This document shows, one piece after another, positions 1-8,778 of a stretch of DNA of 44,049 nt (positions are counted from its first letter, which is position 1; the number at the start of each line of letters is the position of its first letter). The DNA lies in NCBI RefSeq assembly GCF_001720135.1, contig NZ_MCRJ01000020.1, positions 1 to 44,049 of the forward strand, in the 5' to 3' direction. Below the pieces are notes generated by a model. That model was not told where the DNA came from, did not search any database, and worked only from the letters and a program-made list of their open reading frames with translations. The translations under genes were made by a program, and so were the position numbers. Source of the stretch: Methylobrevis pamukkalensis. Lineage in GTDB: Bacteria; Pseudomonadota; Alphaproteobacteria; Rhizobiales; Pleomorphomonadaceae.

Positions 1-1023
1 ATTCACGCAGGACGGGCGGGCGATTCTGTTCGCGAGGTCGCCACGCAGTTCGGTTCGGACATCATATCGATTTCAGACACGCGGATGATTGGTAAGATCA
101 CTTATCCCGTTCTGGTCGACATCGATCTGCACAACCGCCATCATGTCGAGACGTTGCGACGGGAGTTGCCGAAACGCTCGCGCGCGGACGCGCTGATCTT
201 TGCCGTCCACAGCGACGACCGCGCGGCGATCGTCCAGGCGAAGATCCTCGGCGGTACCTTCCTGGTGCGCAAGCCGCTCAAGATCGACGAAGTGCGCTTC
301 TGCCTCGACAGCCGGCCGAAAGCCGCCGACCCCCCGGCCAACGGTGTTCCGGTCGCCATGTCCGCCACGGCCGCCGTCCTCGACCACGCGATGTCCGCCC
401 TGCGGACCGGCGTTCCCCTCGACATCACGCCGGTGGCAAAGACGGCCCAGCAATTGGTCAGTGCCATCGCCGAAGTCGGGATCGACGCCTGGCTGAACGC
501 GGTGCGCAACCACCATGAAGGCACGTTCCAGCACTGCATGCTCGTGACCGGCGTCGCCACGGCCTACGGCCACGGCACTGCCCTGCCGCCGCCGGAGGTC
601 GTCAAGCTGGCCACCGCCGGCCTGCTCCACGACATCGGCAAGGCCTCGATCACCACCGACATCCTCGACAAGCCCGGCCGCCTCACGGATGTGGAATACG
701 CCATCATCAAGCGACACCCGACCGAGGGCTACGAGTTCCTGCGCGCGCACTCGCTGGTCGGCAAGGACGTGCTGGCGGCGGTGCGCGACCACCACGAGTT
801 CCTGGACGGCAGCGGCTACCCGGCCGGTCTGACCCGTGCCGAGATCGCTCCCCTGACCCGCATCCTCACCGTCTGCGACATCTATGCCGCCATGATCGAG
901 GAGCGGTCCTACAAGCCGCCGATGCCGCCGCAGCAGGCGATCGAGGTGCTGAAGTCGATGGCGCGGAGCGGCAAGGTGGAAGACCGCATCGTGGATGGCC
1001 TGTCGCGCACGATCGGAGTCTGA
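1..1023 (+). CDS. HD-GYP domain protein (probable c-di-GMP phosphodiesterase), 5' end outside window
   Basis: The reading frame is open to the first base of the window, so the true start is probably upstream; the first ATG inside is at 85. Numbering from that ATG, the HD metal motif HDIGK is at residues 182-186 and the signature HHEFLDGSGYP at 236-246, which matches the HD-GYP form HHExxDGxGYP. HD-GYP proteins hydrolyse cyclic di-GMP in the cytoplasm and commonly control motility and biofilm. The roughly 100 residues at the N-terminus have a receiver-like feel (a late VRKPLK stretch at residues 66-71 resembles the end of a REC domain), but I cannot confirm a phosphoacceptor Asp because the beginning is missing. 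The stop is TGA at 1021-1023. The gene precedes rlmJ on the same strand with about 100 bp between them. Confidence 0.85.
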   Translation: MHAGRAGDSVREVATQFGSDIISISDTRMIGKITYPVLVDIDLHNRHHVETLRRELPKRSRADALIFAVHSDDRAAIVQAKILGGTFLVRKPLKIDEVRFCLDSRPKAADPPANGVPVAMSATAAVLDHAMSALRTGVPLDITPVAKTAQQLVSAIAEVGIDAWLNAVRNHHEGTFQHCMLVTGVATAYGHGTALPPPEVVKLATAGLLHDIGKASITTDILDKPGRLTDVEYAIIKRHPTEGYEFLRAHSLVGKDVLAAVRDHHEFLDGSGYPAGLTRAEIAPLTRILTVCDIYAAMIEERSYKPPMPPQQAIEVLKSMARSGKVEDRIVDGLSRTIGV

Positions 1024-1120
1024 TACGGCTGCGCCATGCGCGGGCGCGGCCCGCCCGGCCGCCGCGGCTCCTTCGCGACCCCGTCAGGCCCGACGCCTCC
1101 GACCGGCAGATCCTTTCGCC

Positions 1121-1984
1121 ATGAACTATCGTCACGCCTTCCATGCCGGCAACTTCGCCGACGTCCTGAAACACGCCCTGCTCGCCCGGATCCTCCGGCG
1201 CCTCGGCGTCAAGGACGGCGCCTTCCGCGTCGTCGACACCCATGCCGGCATCGGCCGCTACGACCTGGCCGGCGACGAGGCCGGTCGCACCGGCGAGTGG
1301 ACAGGGGGCGTCGGCCGCATCGTCGGCGCCGACCTGCCACCCGTGCTGGCCGACTTCCTCGCCCCGTGGCTGGAGGTCGTCGCGGAACTCAACCCGGAGG
1401 GCGGGCTGCGCCACTATCCGGGCTCGCCGCTGATCGCGGCCCGGCTGAAACGCCGGCAGGACACGCTGTTTGCCAACGAACTCCACCCGGAGGACGCCGA
1501 GCATCTGCAGGCGGCGCTGGCCGGCGAACGCCGCTGCCGGGTGATGAGCCTCGACGGCTGGATGGCGGTCCGCAGCCTGCTGCCGCCACCGGAGCGGCGC
1601 GGCCTGCTGATCGTCGATCCGCCCTTCGAACAGGCCGGCGAGTTCGAGCGGCTCGCCGAGACCATGGTCGAGGCGCACCGCCGCTTTGCCACCGGCGTGC
1701 AGATGGTCTGGTATCCGCTGAAGGACGCCGGCGCCGTGCGCCGCTTCCACGCCGCCGTGGCGGCCAGCGGCCTGACGCGCATTCTGCGGGTCGAGCAGTG
1801 GGTCCGCCGTACCGGTACGGCCGGGCCGCTCGCCGGCGCCGGCCTGCTGCTGGTCAACCCGCCGTGGCAGCTCGACGAAGAGATCGCCGCCGCCCTGCCC
1901 GCCCTGACCGCCCTGCTCGCCAACGGCGAGGGCGCCGGCGAGCGGGTCGACTGGCTGGTGGGCGAGGAAGCCCCGGAGGACTGA
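1121..1984 (+). CDS. rlmJ: 23S rRNA (adenine(2030)-N6)-methyltransferase RlmJ
   Basis: The protein is 287 residues, close to the roughly 280 of E. coli RlmJ. It starts MNYRHAFHAGNFADVLKH, the strongly conserved N-terminus of the family, which decides for the ATG at 1121 over the longer open frame beginning at 995. It carries VDTHAGIGRYD (SAM-binding region) and LLIVDPPFE, the DPPY/F catalytic motif of N6-adenine methyltransferases. RlmJ methylates A2030 of 23S rRNA during ribosome assembly and is usually dispensable. It stands alone: the gene before is an HD-GYP protein, and the 470 bp after it hold a palindromic repeat. Confidence 0.93.
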   Translation: MNYRHAFHAGNFADVLKHALLARILRRLGVKDGAFRVVDTHAGIGRYDLAGDEAGRTGEWTGGVGRIVGADLPPVLADFLAPWLEVVAELNPEGGLRHYPGSPLIAARLKRRQDTLFANELHPEDAEHLQAALAGERRCRVMSLDGWMAVRSLLPPPERRGLLIVDPPFEQAGEFERLAETMVEAHRRFATGVQMVWYPLKDAGAVRRFHAAVAASGLTRILRVEQWVRRTGTAGPLAGAGLLLVNPPWQLDEEIAAALPALTALLANGEGAGERVDWLVGEEAPED

Positions 1985-2097
1985 GCGCGGACGCGATGCG
2001 GATAGTGCATATTCCGCGTGCGGCGCCGGATGGCCGGTTCATCTGCGAACGTGAGGATGGCGCGGCCGGTGTTGGCGCGCCCTGATCGCGCACCCGG

Positions 2098-2229
2098 CCT
2101 CGTCCTTCGAGACGGCCCTGCGGACCTCCTCAGGATGAGGCCTCGGGGAATTCTTATCATTCAGAAACAAGGAATTGCTCTTCCCTCATCCTGAGGAAGG
2201 CGCGCAGCGCCTGTCTCGAAGAACGAGGG
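2098..2229. repeat. Composite palindromic intergenic repeat, family A, copy 1
   Basis: Two units of about 43-46 bp face each other: 2098-2140 (begins CCTCGTCCTTCGAGACGGCC, ends CTCAGGATGAGG) and 2184-2229 (begins CCTCATCCTGAGGAAGG, ends TCTCGAAGAACGAGG). The second is an inverted, slightly diverged copy of the first, so the whole could fold into a long hairpin. The spacer is AT-richer than its surroundings. The same composite recurs at 8486-8614. It lies in the 1985-2457 gene-free stretch after rlmJ; I see nothing else in that stretch. This resembles the short palindromic elements scattered through Rhizobiales genomes. Confidence 0.85.
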
Positions 2230-2457
2230 AAAAACCCCCATGTCATCCTGTCGGCAGTTCATCGGCCTGCGGGCGAGATGCGCAGCGCGGCAGCGATCCC
2301 GCAACCTGCGCGCCTGCTCATCCCGCAGAAAAACCCCGGTTCGCCAAGGCGATCGCGCCCGTTCGTTAACATTGTCTTAAAATTTAGCTCCGGCTCGGGT
2401 TGATTCGCCCGCCCCGCTTGGACACTCTGGCCCTCTTCCGTCCGACAGGGACATCCG

Positions 2458-2886
2458 ATGCGCCAGATCAGTATCTCGTACTGCGCAACCCTTGCGCTCG
2501 TCCTCTTTTCGAGCCCCGCCACCGCCTTCGAGACCATCTCGCTGACGGGCAACGCGGCCCAGTCCCTCCCCGCCTGCAGCGATGCCGGCGTCCTCGGCAC
2601 GATCCGCAGCCGCCACGCGGCGGCGACGCCGGAGGCGCGCGACGGCATCGAGATCCGCGACATTCACGATGCCGGTCCCGGCCGTCTGGAGGCCTTCGGA
2701 CCGAGCGCCATCGCCACGCGCCACTGCGCCGCAAAGGCCCGGCTGGCCGATGGCCGCACCGGCCGGCTCTACTACATGCTGTCCGCGGGCCGGGGCTTTG
2801 CCGGCATCGGCTGGAACGTCGACTTCTGCGTCGCCGGTCACGATCCGTGGTATGTCTACGGTCAGGAATGCCGAAGCCTGAAATGA
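2458..2886 (+). CDS. Small secreted protein of unknown function with four cysteines
   Basis: This is a 142-residue protein with a classical signal peptide (SYCATLALVLFSSPATA, cleavage probably before FETIS). The mature part has four cysteines (PACSD, RHCAA, DFCVAG, QECRS), which would allow two disulfides in the periplasm. A run GFAGIGWNVDFCVAG...WYVYGQECRSLK near the C-terminus resembles hypothetical proteins I associate with Bradyrhizobium and relatives, but no function is known to me. Its stop at 2886 is 13 bp before the RNase T2 start, so the two are very likely co-transcribed. A partner or inhibitor role for the RNase is only an inference from this spacing. Confidence 0.72.
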   Translation: MRQISISYCATLALVLFSSPATAFETISLTGNAAQSLPACSDAGVLGTIRSRHAAATPEARDGIEIRDIHDAGPGRLEAFGPSAIATRHCAAKARLADGRTGRLYYMLSAGRGFAGIGWNVDFCVAGHDPWYVYGQECRSLK

Positions 2887-2899
2887 TCGACGGACCGAC

Positions 2900-3565
2900 A
2901 TGACACCAGTTGCCCTGCGGCCGCGCGCCCGTCTGCGCGGCCTTGCTCTCGCCCTGCTGGCGGCCGTCGGCACCATGGCTCCGGCCGCCGCCGACGACCG
3001 GCCCGGGGATTTCGACTTCTATGTCCTGTCGCTCTCGTGGTCGCCGACCTATTGCGAGGATCGGCAGGGCCGCGACAGCCTGCAATGCGGACCGGGCCGC
3101 GCCTACGGCTTCGTCGTCCACGGGCTGTGGCCGCAATACGAGCGCGGCTGGCCCGAGTTCTGCGACGCACGGGCCGAGCCCCGGCGCCGGACCATCGACG
3201 CCGTGATCGACCTGATGCCCAGCGTCGGCCTCATCCGCCACCAGTGGCGCAAGCACGGTGCCTGCACCGGCCTCGATCCCGAAGACTACTTCGATCTCGT
3301 CCGCAAGGCCCACGCCCGCGTCGTGATCCCGCCGTCGCTGCGCCGGCTCGACCGCCATGTGGTCACCAGCCCGCAGGCGGTGGAATCCGCCTTCCGCGCC
3401 GCCAATCCCGCGATCCAGGGCAGCGGCATCGCCGTCTCCTGCGACGGGCGGCGGCTGGACGAGGTGCGGATCTGCATGACGCCCGACCTTGAATTCCGGC
3501 CCTGCGCGGAGGTGGACGCCAAGGGCTGCCGCTCGGCCTCGGTCGTGCTGCCGCCGATCCGCTGA
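2900..3565 (+). CDS. Secreted ribonuclease T2 family protein
   Basis: The protein has 221 residues and an N-terminal signal peptide ending near APAAADD. It contains the CAS I motif HGLWPQ (His74) and the CAS II motif HQWRKHGAC (residues 114-122, His119). These two segments define the T2 endoribonucleases, which cut single-stranded RNA through a 2',3'-cyclic intermediate, in the periplasm in bacteria. In CAS II the residue usually occupied by Glu (HEWxKHG) is Gln115, while Lys118 and His119 are kept, so activity may be altered. It also has FYVLSLSWSPTYCED, the usual first strand of the fold. It follows the small Cys-containing secreted protein by 13 bp. Confidence 0.9.
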   Translation: MTPVALRPRARLRGLALALLAAVGTMAPAAADDRPGDFDFYVLSLSWSPTYCEDRQGRDSLQCGPGRAYGFVVHGLWPQYERGWPEFCDARAEPRRRTIDAVIDLMPSVGLIRHQWRKHGACTGLDPEDYFDLVRKAHARVVIPPSLRRLDRHVVTSPQAVESAFRAANPAIQGSGIAVSCDGRRLDEVRICMTPDLEFRPCAEVDAKGCRSASVVLPPIR

Positions 3566-3607
3566 GCGCCCTTCCCCCGTCCCACGCTCATTATTCCGGA
3601 GAGACAG

Positions 3608-4225
3608 ATGACCGACGCCGACCTTCTGCTTCGCGGCTCGCCCGCCTCGCCCTTCGTGCGCAAGGCCCGGATCGCCGCCGCCGTCCTCGGCCTGGGGCCG
3701 CGCCTGCGCCTCGTCGAGACCGACACGGCGACGCCCGGTCCGGATCTCCTCGCCGACAATCCGCTCGGCAAGATCCCGGTTCTCGTCGGCCCCTCGGGCA
3801 AGCCGGTCTACGACAGCCGCGTGATCGTCGAATATCTCGACCATCTCGCCGGTGGTGGGCTGTTTCCGGCCGATGCGGAGGCGCGCTTCGACGACCTGGT
3901 GCTGCAGGCGACCGCCGACGGTCTCGCGGACGCGGCCTTGCTGATCGTCTACGAAACGCGGTTCCGCGCCGACGGTGAACGCAGCGAGACCTGGGTGGCA
4001 CGGCAGATGGCCAAGATCACCCGCACGCTGGCCATGCTGGAAGCAACGCGCGCCCCCTTTGCGGCGCCGGTGACCGCAGGGGCTGTCGCGCTCGCCTGCG
4101 CACTCGGCTATCTCGACCTGCGCTTTGCCGGAGACTGGCGCGCGGAGCGGCCGCGCCTCGTCGGATGGCTTGAGGATTTCTCCGCGGCGGTTCCGGCCTT
4201 CGCGGCAACGCGGCCCGCCGGCTGA
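3608..4225 (+). CDS. Glutathione S-transferase family protein
   Basis: This is a 205-residue cytosolic protein with a thioredoxin-like N-terminal domain: LLLRGSPASPFVRKARIAA (the position after strand 1 where GSTs place the catalytic Ser or Cys), then NPLGKIPVLV with the cis-Pro, then YDSRVIVEYLDH, where DS is the glutathione gamma-glutamyl binding pair. The C-terminal half is helical, as in GSTs. The RBS is GGAGAG just before the ATG. The substrate cannot be told from sequence. It follows the RNase T2 by about 40 bp and is convergent with the porin gene. Confidence 0.88.
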   Translation: MTDADLLLRGSPASPFVRKARIAAAVLGLGPRLRLVETDTATPGPDLLADNPLGKIPVLVGPSGKPVYDSRVIVEYLDHLAGGGLFPADAEARFDDLVLQATADGLADAALLIVYETRFRADGERSETWVARQMAKITRTLAMLEATRAPFAAPVTAGAVALACALGYLDLRFAGDWRAERPRLVGWLEDFSAAVPAFAATRPAG

Positions 4226-4275
4226 ACGCCGGCATCGCACCGCATCGCGGCCGACGGGGTCAAAGAAGATCACGC

Positions 4276-4310
4276 AAAGAAAAGGCGCGCGGCCCTTGGG
4301 GCCGCACGCC
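4276..4310 (-). terminator. Rho-independent terminator of the porin gene
   Basis: Read on the minus strand, a GC-rich stem with arms 4299-4310 and 4284-4295 (12 positions, one mismatch) closes a three-base loop and is followed by TTTTCTTT. It lies about 70 bp downstream of the porin stop codon. Confidence 0.8.
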
Positions 4311-4378
4311 GAAGTCGCGGGACGCTGGTCCCGGGAGGAAACCGGCGGAGCGCAGGGCGCTCCGCCCGATCGCAGAGA

Positions 4379-5053
4379 TCAGAACTTGTAGCCGACGCCG
4401 ACCTTGATCAGGCTGCCGTCGAGGTCCGCCTTGGCCGACTCGCCGGCGACCGTGTAGGTCTCTTCCGACATGTCGGTGTAGGTGTACTCGGCGCGGGCCG
4501 TGATGTTCTCGGTGAGGGCCGCTTCGACGCCGCCGCCGACAACCCAGCCGACGTGGGTGTTCTCGTCCTTGCCGCCATTGAACTTCGCTTCGCCGCCAGC
4601 GATCGCGACACCGGTGGTGCCGTAGACCATGACGTTGTCGAAGGCGTAGCCCACGCGGCCACGGACCGAACCGGCGACCGACGAGTCGGCCTTCACGTCC
4701 GTGCCCTGGAAGCGGAACTTGGCATCGTCGCCGAGGCCGAGGTCGGCTTCGGCGCCGACCACGACATTCGGGGTGACCATGTAGTTGTAGCCGCCGTAGA
4801 TGCCGCCGGTGAAGCCGTCGACGTCGATGTCACGGCTGCCGTCGGCATTCGAGACGTCATAGGAGCCGAAGCCGTAAGCGCCGTAGGCGCCGACATACGG
4901 GCCGTTCCAGTCGAAGGTGGTCGGCGCGACATAGGGGTCGGCGATCGGAGCCGCGGGGATCGGCTCGGAAATGTCGGCCGCGAGGGCCACGCCACCGGTG
5001 GCGAGAACCGCGGCGGAGACGCCGGCCATCATCCGGATGATCGAGATACGCAT
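4379..5053 (-). CDS. Outer-membrane beta-barrel protein, Omp25/Omp31-like
   Basis: A 224-residue protein with a signal peptide (cleavage probably after GVALA) and a short Pro-rich linker (EPIPAAPIADPYVAP) before FDWNGPYVGAYGAYGFG, the opening of the rhizobial Omp25/Omp31 barrel family. Alternating polar/aromatic strands follow, and the chain ends VGVGYKF with a C-terminal Phe, the signal for outer-membrane insertion. These are eight-stranded barrels abundant in rhizobial and Brucella envelopes. AGGAG lies 6 bp before the ATG. A strong terminator lies downstream, as expected for a highly expressed single gene. Confidence 0.9.
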   Translation of the reverse strand: MRISIIRMMAGVSAAVLATGGVALAADISEPIPAAPIADPYVAPTTFDWNGPYVGAYGAYGFGSYDVSNADGSRDIDVDGFTGGIYGGYNYMVTPNVVVGAEADLGLGDDAKFRFQGTDVKADSSVAGSVRGRVGYAFDNVMVYGTTGVAIAGGEAKFNGGKDENTHVGWVVGGGVEAALTENITARAEYTYTDMSEETYTVAGESAKADLDGSLIKVGVGYKF

Positions 5054-5437
5054 GTAAGACTCCTAATTTCTGTCCCTGACGCGGGAAGGTCACGCCAGGT
5101 GGAACACCGGACATCCGAGGCCCCACCCGTCCCGAACCACCTTTCGGTGATTTGCCGGCAGGACAACGCGGCTTTGGCTCGGACTGTTCCGTTGATGTGA
5201 AACTGCCCGCGCAATGTGGCGCTGCACCCGGCCGCAAATGGCGAAAATGTGACGATTGCAAGGTGATTGTGCGGTGCGGTTAACAGGTGTTGACCATGAG
5301 TGAACTGGCCGTCCCGCGTTGACACGCCCCGTGAAGACCCCGGAAATCCGGCGCCGGACGGTGATCCGCCGGATCGCCGCCGCGTATAGAGCGCACGGCG
5401 GCGGCCGCGGGGCCGCCATGATCCGGAGACGGTGTCG
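5054..5437. other. Divergent intergenic region between the porin and the SDR
   Basis: These 384 bp lie between divergently transcribed genes and must hold the promoters of both. It is less GC-rich around 5190-5300. TTGACC at about 5291 and TTGACA at about 5321 could be -35 elements, but I cannot pair either with a clear -10. A GC hairpin sits just before the SDR RBS (about 5400-5417). No coding sequence is supported. Confidence 0.4.
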
Positions 5438-6253
5438 ATGGGCTACGAGGATCGCACGGAACGCTATCGGATCGACGGCGGCACCGGCCGTCGCCAGCCC
5501 CGCGAAACGGCGCTGGTGACCGGCGGTGCGCGGCGCATCGGCCGGGCGATCGCCGTCGGTCTCGCCCGCGCGGGATTTCGGGTGGCGATCCACTGCAACA
5601 CCTCGCGGGCCGAGGCGCAACGCGTGGTGGCCGAGATCGCCGCGGCCGGCGGCGAGGCGGCGATCGTCCGTGGCGACCTTGCCGATGCGGCCGCGGTCGC
5701 GGAACTGATCCCCCAGGCCGAGGCGGCGCTGGGGCCGGTCAGCCTCGTCGTCAACAACGCCTCGATGTTCGTCGGCGATACGGTGGACGATCTCGACCCC
5801 GACCTGTTCGCCCGGCAGATGGCGGTGAACCTCGCTGCGCCCTGCCTGCTGGCCAGCCAGCTTGCCGCGCGCCTGCCGGACGGCTGGAGCGGCAACGTCG
5901 TCAACATGATCGACCAGCGGGTCTGGCGCCTGACGCCGAACTTCTTCTCCTACACGCTGGCGAAATCGGCGCTGTGGACCGCGACGCGGACGATGGCGCA
6001 GGGCCTTGCCCCGCGGATCCGCGTCAACGGCATCGGCCCCGGCCCGACGCTGGCCAACGAGCGTCAGTCGCCGGAGGATTTCCGGCGCCAGTCGGAGGCG
6101 GTGCTGCTCGGCGCCGGCCCGGGGACCGACGAGATCGTCGCCGCCGTGCTGTTCCTCGTGACCACGCCCTCGATCACCGGCCAGATGCTCGCGCTCGACG
6201 GCGGCCAGCATCTTGCGTGGCAGACGCCGGACGTCGTAGGCATCGTCGAATGA
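5438..6253 (+). CDS. Short-chain dehydrogenase/reductase, pteridine reductase (PTR1/FolM)-like
   Basis: A 271-residue Rossmann-fold SDR. The cofactor motif is TGGARRIG (residues 28-35); the Arg pair suggests [13 protein letters not shown] carries the structural NNA motif. The catalytic Ser of ordinary SDRs is replaced by Asp159 (NMIDQ), followed by Tyr172 and Lys176 (YTLAK). The Asp-13-Tyr-4-Lys spacing equals that of Leishmania PTR1 (D181, Y194, K198), so reduction of a pterin such as dihydromonapterin or dihydrofolate is the best guess. The start at 5438 is preferred over GTG 5432 because GGAGA at 5425-5429 is correctly spaced only from the former. It sits directly upstream of uvrC, an arrangement I associate with Rhizobiales. 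Confidence 0.82.
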   Translation: MGYEDRTERYRIDGGTGRRQPRETALVTGGARRIGRAIAVGLARAGFRVAIHCNTSRAEAQRVVAEIAAAGGEAAIVRGDLADAAAVAELIPQAEAALGPVSLVVNNASMFVGDTVDDLDPDLFARQMAVNLAAPCLLASQLAARLPDGWSGNVVNMIDQRVWRLTPNFFSYTLAKSALWTATRTMAQGLAPRIRVNGIGPGPTLANERQSPEDFRRQSEAVLLGAGPGTDEIVAAVLFLVTTPSITGQMLALDGGQHLAWQTPDVVGIVE

Positions 6254-6356
6254 GGCGAGTCGGCACCCCATATGCGGGTGGCGGAGCAAAGGACGGGCGC
6301 GGGACGATCGGCGGAGCGACGCCGGCGGCGTGACCCGGCAGGATCCCCACGGGACC

Positions 6357-8410
6357 ATGGACGACGACGACATCACCGACATCGACGCGCCGGAGACGGG
6401 CGGGACCGGGTCCGAAGGCATGGCGCCCGAAGGCACGACTCCGGACGGGATCGAGCCGACGGAGCCGGGCGCCACCCCGTCCACCGACGACGAGGACGCG
6501 GACGAGACCACCCCCGCCGGCGCGGCAGCGGCCGAGGCGCGCCTGCGCCGCGGCGTGGACGTGATCGCCGATGCGGTGAAGCTCTTGCCGATGGGCCCCG
6601 GCGTCTACCGCATGCTGTCTGCAACCGGCGACGTGCTCTATGTCGGCAAGGCGCGCAGCCTGAAGAAGCGGGTCGCCAACTACACCCGGATCATGGGACA
6701 GTCGAACCGCATCGCCCGGATGATCCAGGCGACGGCGGCGATGGAATTCGTCACCACCGCGACCGAGACCGAGGCGCTGCTGCTCGAGGCCAACCTCATC
6801 AAGCAGCTGAAGCCGAAGTTCAACGTGCTGCTGCGCGACGACAAGTCGTTTCCCTACATCCTGATCACCGGCGACCACCCGGCGCCGCAGCTGGTCAAGC
6901 ACCGCGGCGCCCGCTCGCGGCCAGGCCGCTTCTTCGGCCCCTTCGCCAGCGCCGGTGCGGTGGCGCGCACCATCAACGCCATGCAGAAGGCGTTCCTGAT
7001 CCGCACCTGCACCGACGCAGTGTTCGAGAGCCGCACCCGCCCCTGCCTGCTGCACCAGATCAAGCGCTGCTCGGCGCCCTGCACCGGCGAGATCTCGCCG
7101 CCGGACTATGCCGAGCTGGTGCGCGAGGCGACCGCCTTCCTCTCGGGCAAGAGCCGGGCGATCCGCGACACGCTCGCCGCGAGATGCAGGCCGCCTCCGC
7201 CGAGATGGAGTTCGAGCGCGCCGCGGTCTACCGCGACCGCCTCGCCGCCCTCTCCCACGTGGTCTCGCACCAGGGGATCAATCCGCAGACGGTGGAGGAG
7301 GCCGACGTCTTCGCGCTCCACCAGGAGGCGGGTCAGGCCTGCGTGCAGGTGTTCTTCTTCCGCACCGGCCAGAACTGGGGCAACCGCGCCTATTTCCCGC
7401 GCGCCGACAAGGCGATGGAGCCGGGCGAGATCATGGCGAGCTTCATCGGCCAGTTCTACGACGACAAGCCGGCGCCACGTCTCGTGCTGGTCGGCCACGA
7501 ACCGGACGAGCTCGACCTGCTGTCGGCCGCGCTGTCGGAACGCGCCGGCCACCGGGTGGAGATCGCCGCGCCGAAGCGGGGCGAGAAGAAGGACCTCGTC
7601 GACCATGCCCTGCAGAACGCCCGCGAGGCGCTCGGCCGCAAGCTGGCCGACACCTCCTCCCAGGGCGTTCTGCTCGACGGCGTCGCCCGCGTGTTCGGCC
7701 TCGACGCCCCGCCGCGCCGGATCGAGGTCTACGACAACTCGCACATCCAGGGTTCGAACCCGGTCGGCGGCATGATCGTCGCGGGGCCGGAAGGCTTCGT
7801 GAAGGGCCAGTATCGCAAGTTCAACATCCGCTCGACCGACATCACCCCCGGCGACGACTTCGGCATGATGCGCGAGGTGCTGATGCGGCGCTTCTCCCGG
7901 CTCGTGAAGGAGCACGGGGTTCGCGGCGACACGGCCTCTCCCGAGGGCGAGGTCGGGCCGTGGCCGGATCTGGTGCTGATCGACGGCGGCGCCGGCCAGC
8001 TTTCGGCGGCCAAAGCGATCCTCGACGAACTCGGCATCGACGACGTGCCGCTGGTGGGCGTCGCCAAGGGCCCGGACCGCGACGCGGGGCGCGAAAAATT
8101 CCACGTACCCGGCAAGCCCGACTTCATGCTGCCGCTGCGCGACCCGGTGCTCTACTACATCCAGCGCCTGCGCGACGAAGCCCACCGCTTCGCCATCGGC
8201 TCGCATCGGGCCCGACGCTCCAAGGACATCGGCCGCGCCGGCCTCGAAGAGATCCCCGGCGTCGGCCCGACCCGCAAGCGCGCCCTGCTCAACCATTTCG
8301 GTACCCTGAAAGCCATCGAACGCGCCGGCCTCGACGACCTCGCGTCGGTCGACGGGATCTCGGCGGCGACGGCCAAGGCGATCCACGACTATTTTCATGA
8401 GGGGTCGTGA
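6357..8410 (+). CDS. uvrC: Excinuclease ABC subunit UvrC, frameshifted at about 7180
   Basis: UvrC makes both incisions in nucleotide excision repair. The first frame gives a roughly 60-residue acidic extension, then the GIY-YIG nuclease domain ([27 protein letters not shown]) and the [15 protein letters not shown] region. The second frame continues with the UVR motif ([21 protein letters not shown]), the RNase H-like incision domain ([19 protein letters not shown]) and tandem helix-hairpin-helix motifs ([27 protein letters not shown]). The frames meet at 7180/7181, where GCGAG stands in place of an expected GCGGAG (LAAEMQ); adding one G makes 685 codons. ATG 6357 is chosen; GTG 6330 is an in-frame alternative. 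The lesion is probably a sequencing error. Confidence 0.9.
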
Positions 8411-8485
8411 GGGGGGAAGGCGCGTCGAGTTCTGCTCCGCCTCGCCGCCGTCTTCGCCGGGCCTTACTCGAGCTCCACGCACCCG

Positions 8486-8614
8486 CCTCGCCCTTCGAGA
8501 CGGCCCTGCGGGCTTCCTCGGGACGAGGCCTTCGGGAGACGGGAGTTCCCTGCGAGAGTCGCTCTTTCCCCTCCTCCTGAGGAAGGCGCGCAGCGACTGT
8601 CTCGAAGGATGAGG
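8486..8614. repeat. Composite palindromic intergenic repeat, family A, copy 2
   Basis: This has the same two-unit inverted arrangement as 2098-2229: units at 8486-8528 (CCTCGCCCTTCGAGACGGCC...) and 8569-8614 (...CTGAGGAAGGCGCGCAGC... CTCGAAGGATGAGG). It sits right after uvrC, in the 8411-8778 gene-free stretch, which also holds an AT-richer patch near 8650-8690 and a C11 homopolymer at 8692-8702. Confidence 0.82.
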
Positions 8615-8778
8615 GGAAAGCCACGGCCGCTGTTGCACCTCACCCGCCCATTGAACTAGATTAAATCCAATGTGAGTATGATCGAAATTCACCCCCCCCC
8701 CCGCAGCGCTTGTGCCCCGCGCGGAGGATCGGAGATCTGCGCGATGGTTTTCGCCGCGCGAAGCTGGGAGGGATGGCC

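Noticed and set aside
73..795. Long minus-strand open frames opposite the HD-GYP gene, and similar ones opposite most genes
   Set aside because: Their translations are compositionally biased mirror images with no family features; typical shadows in GC-rich DNA.
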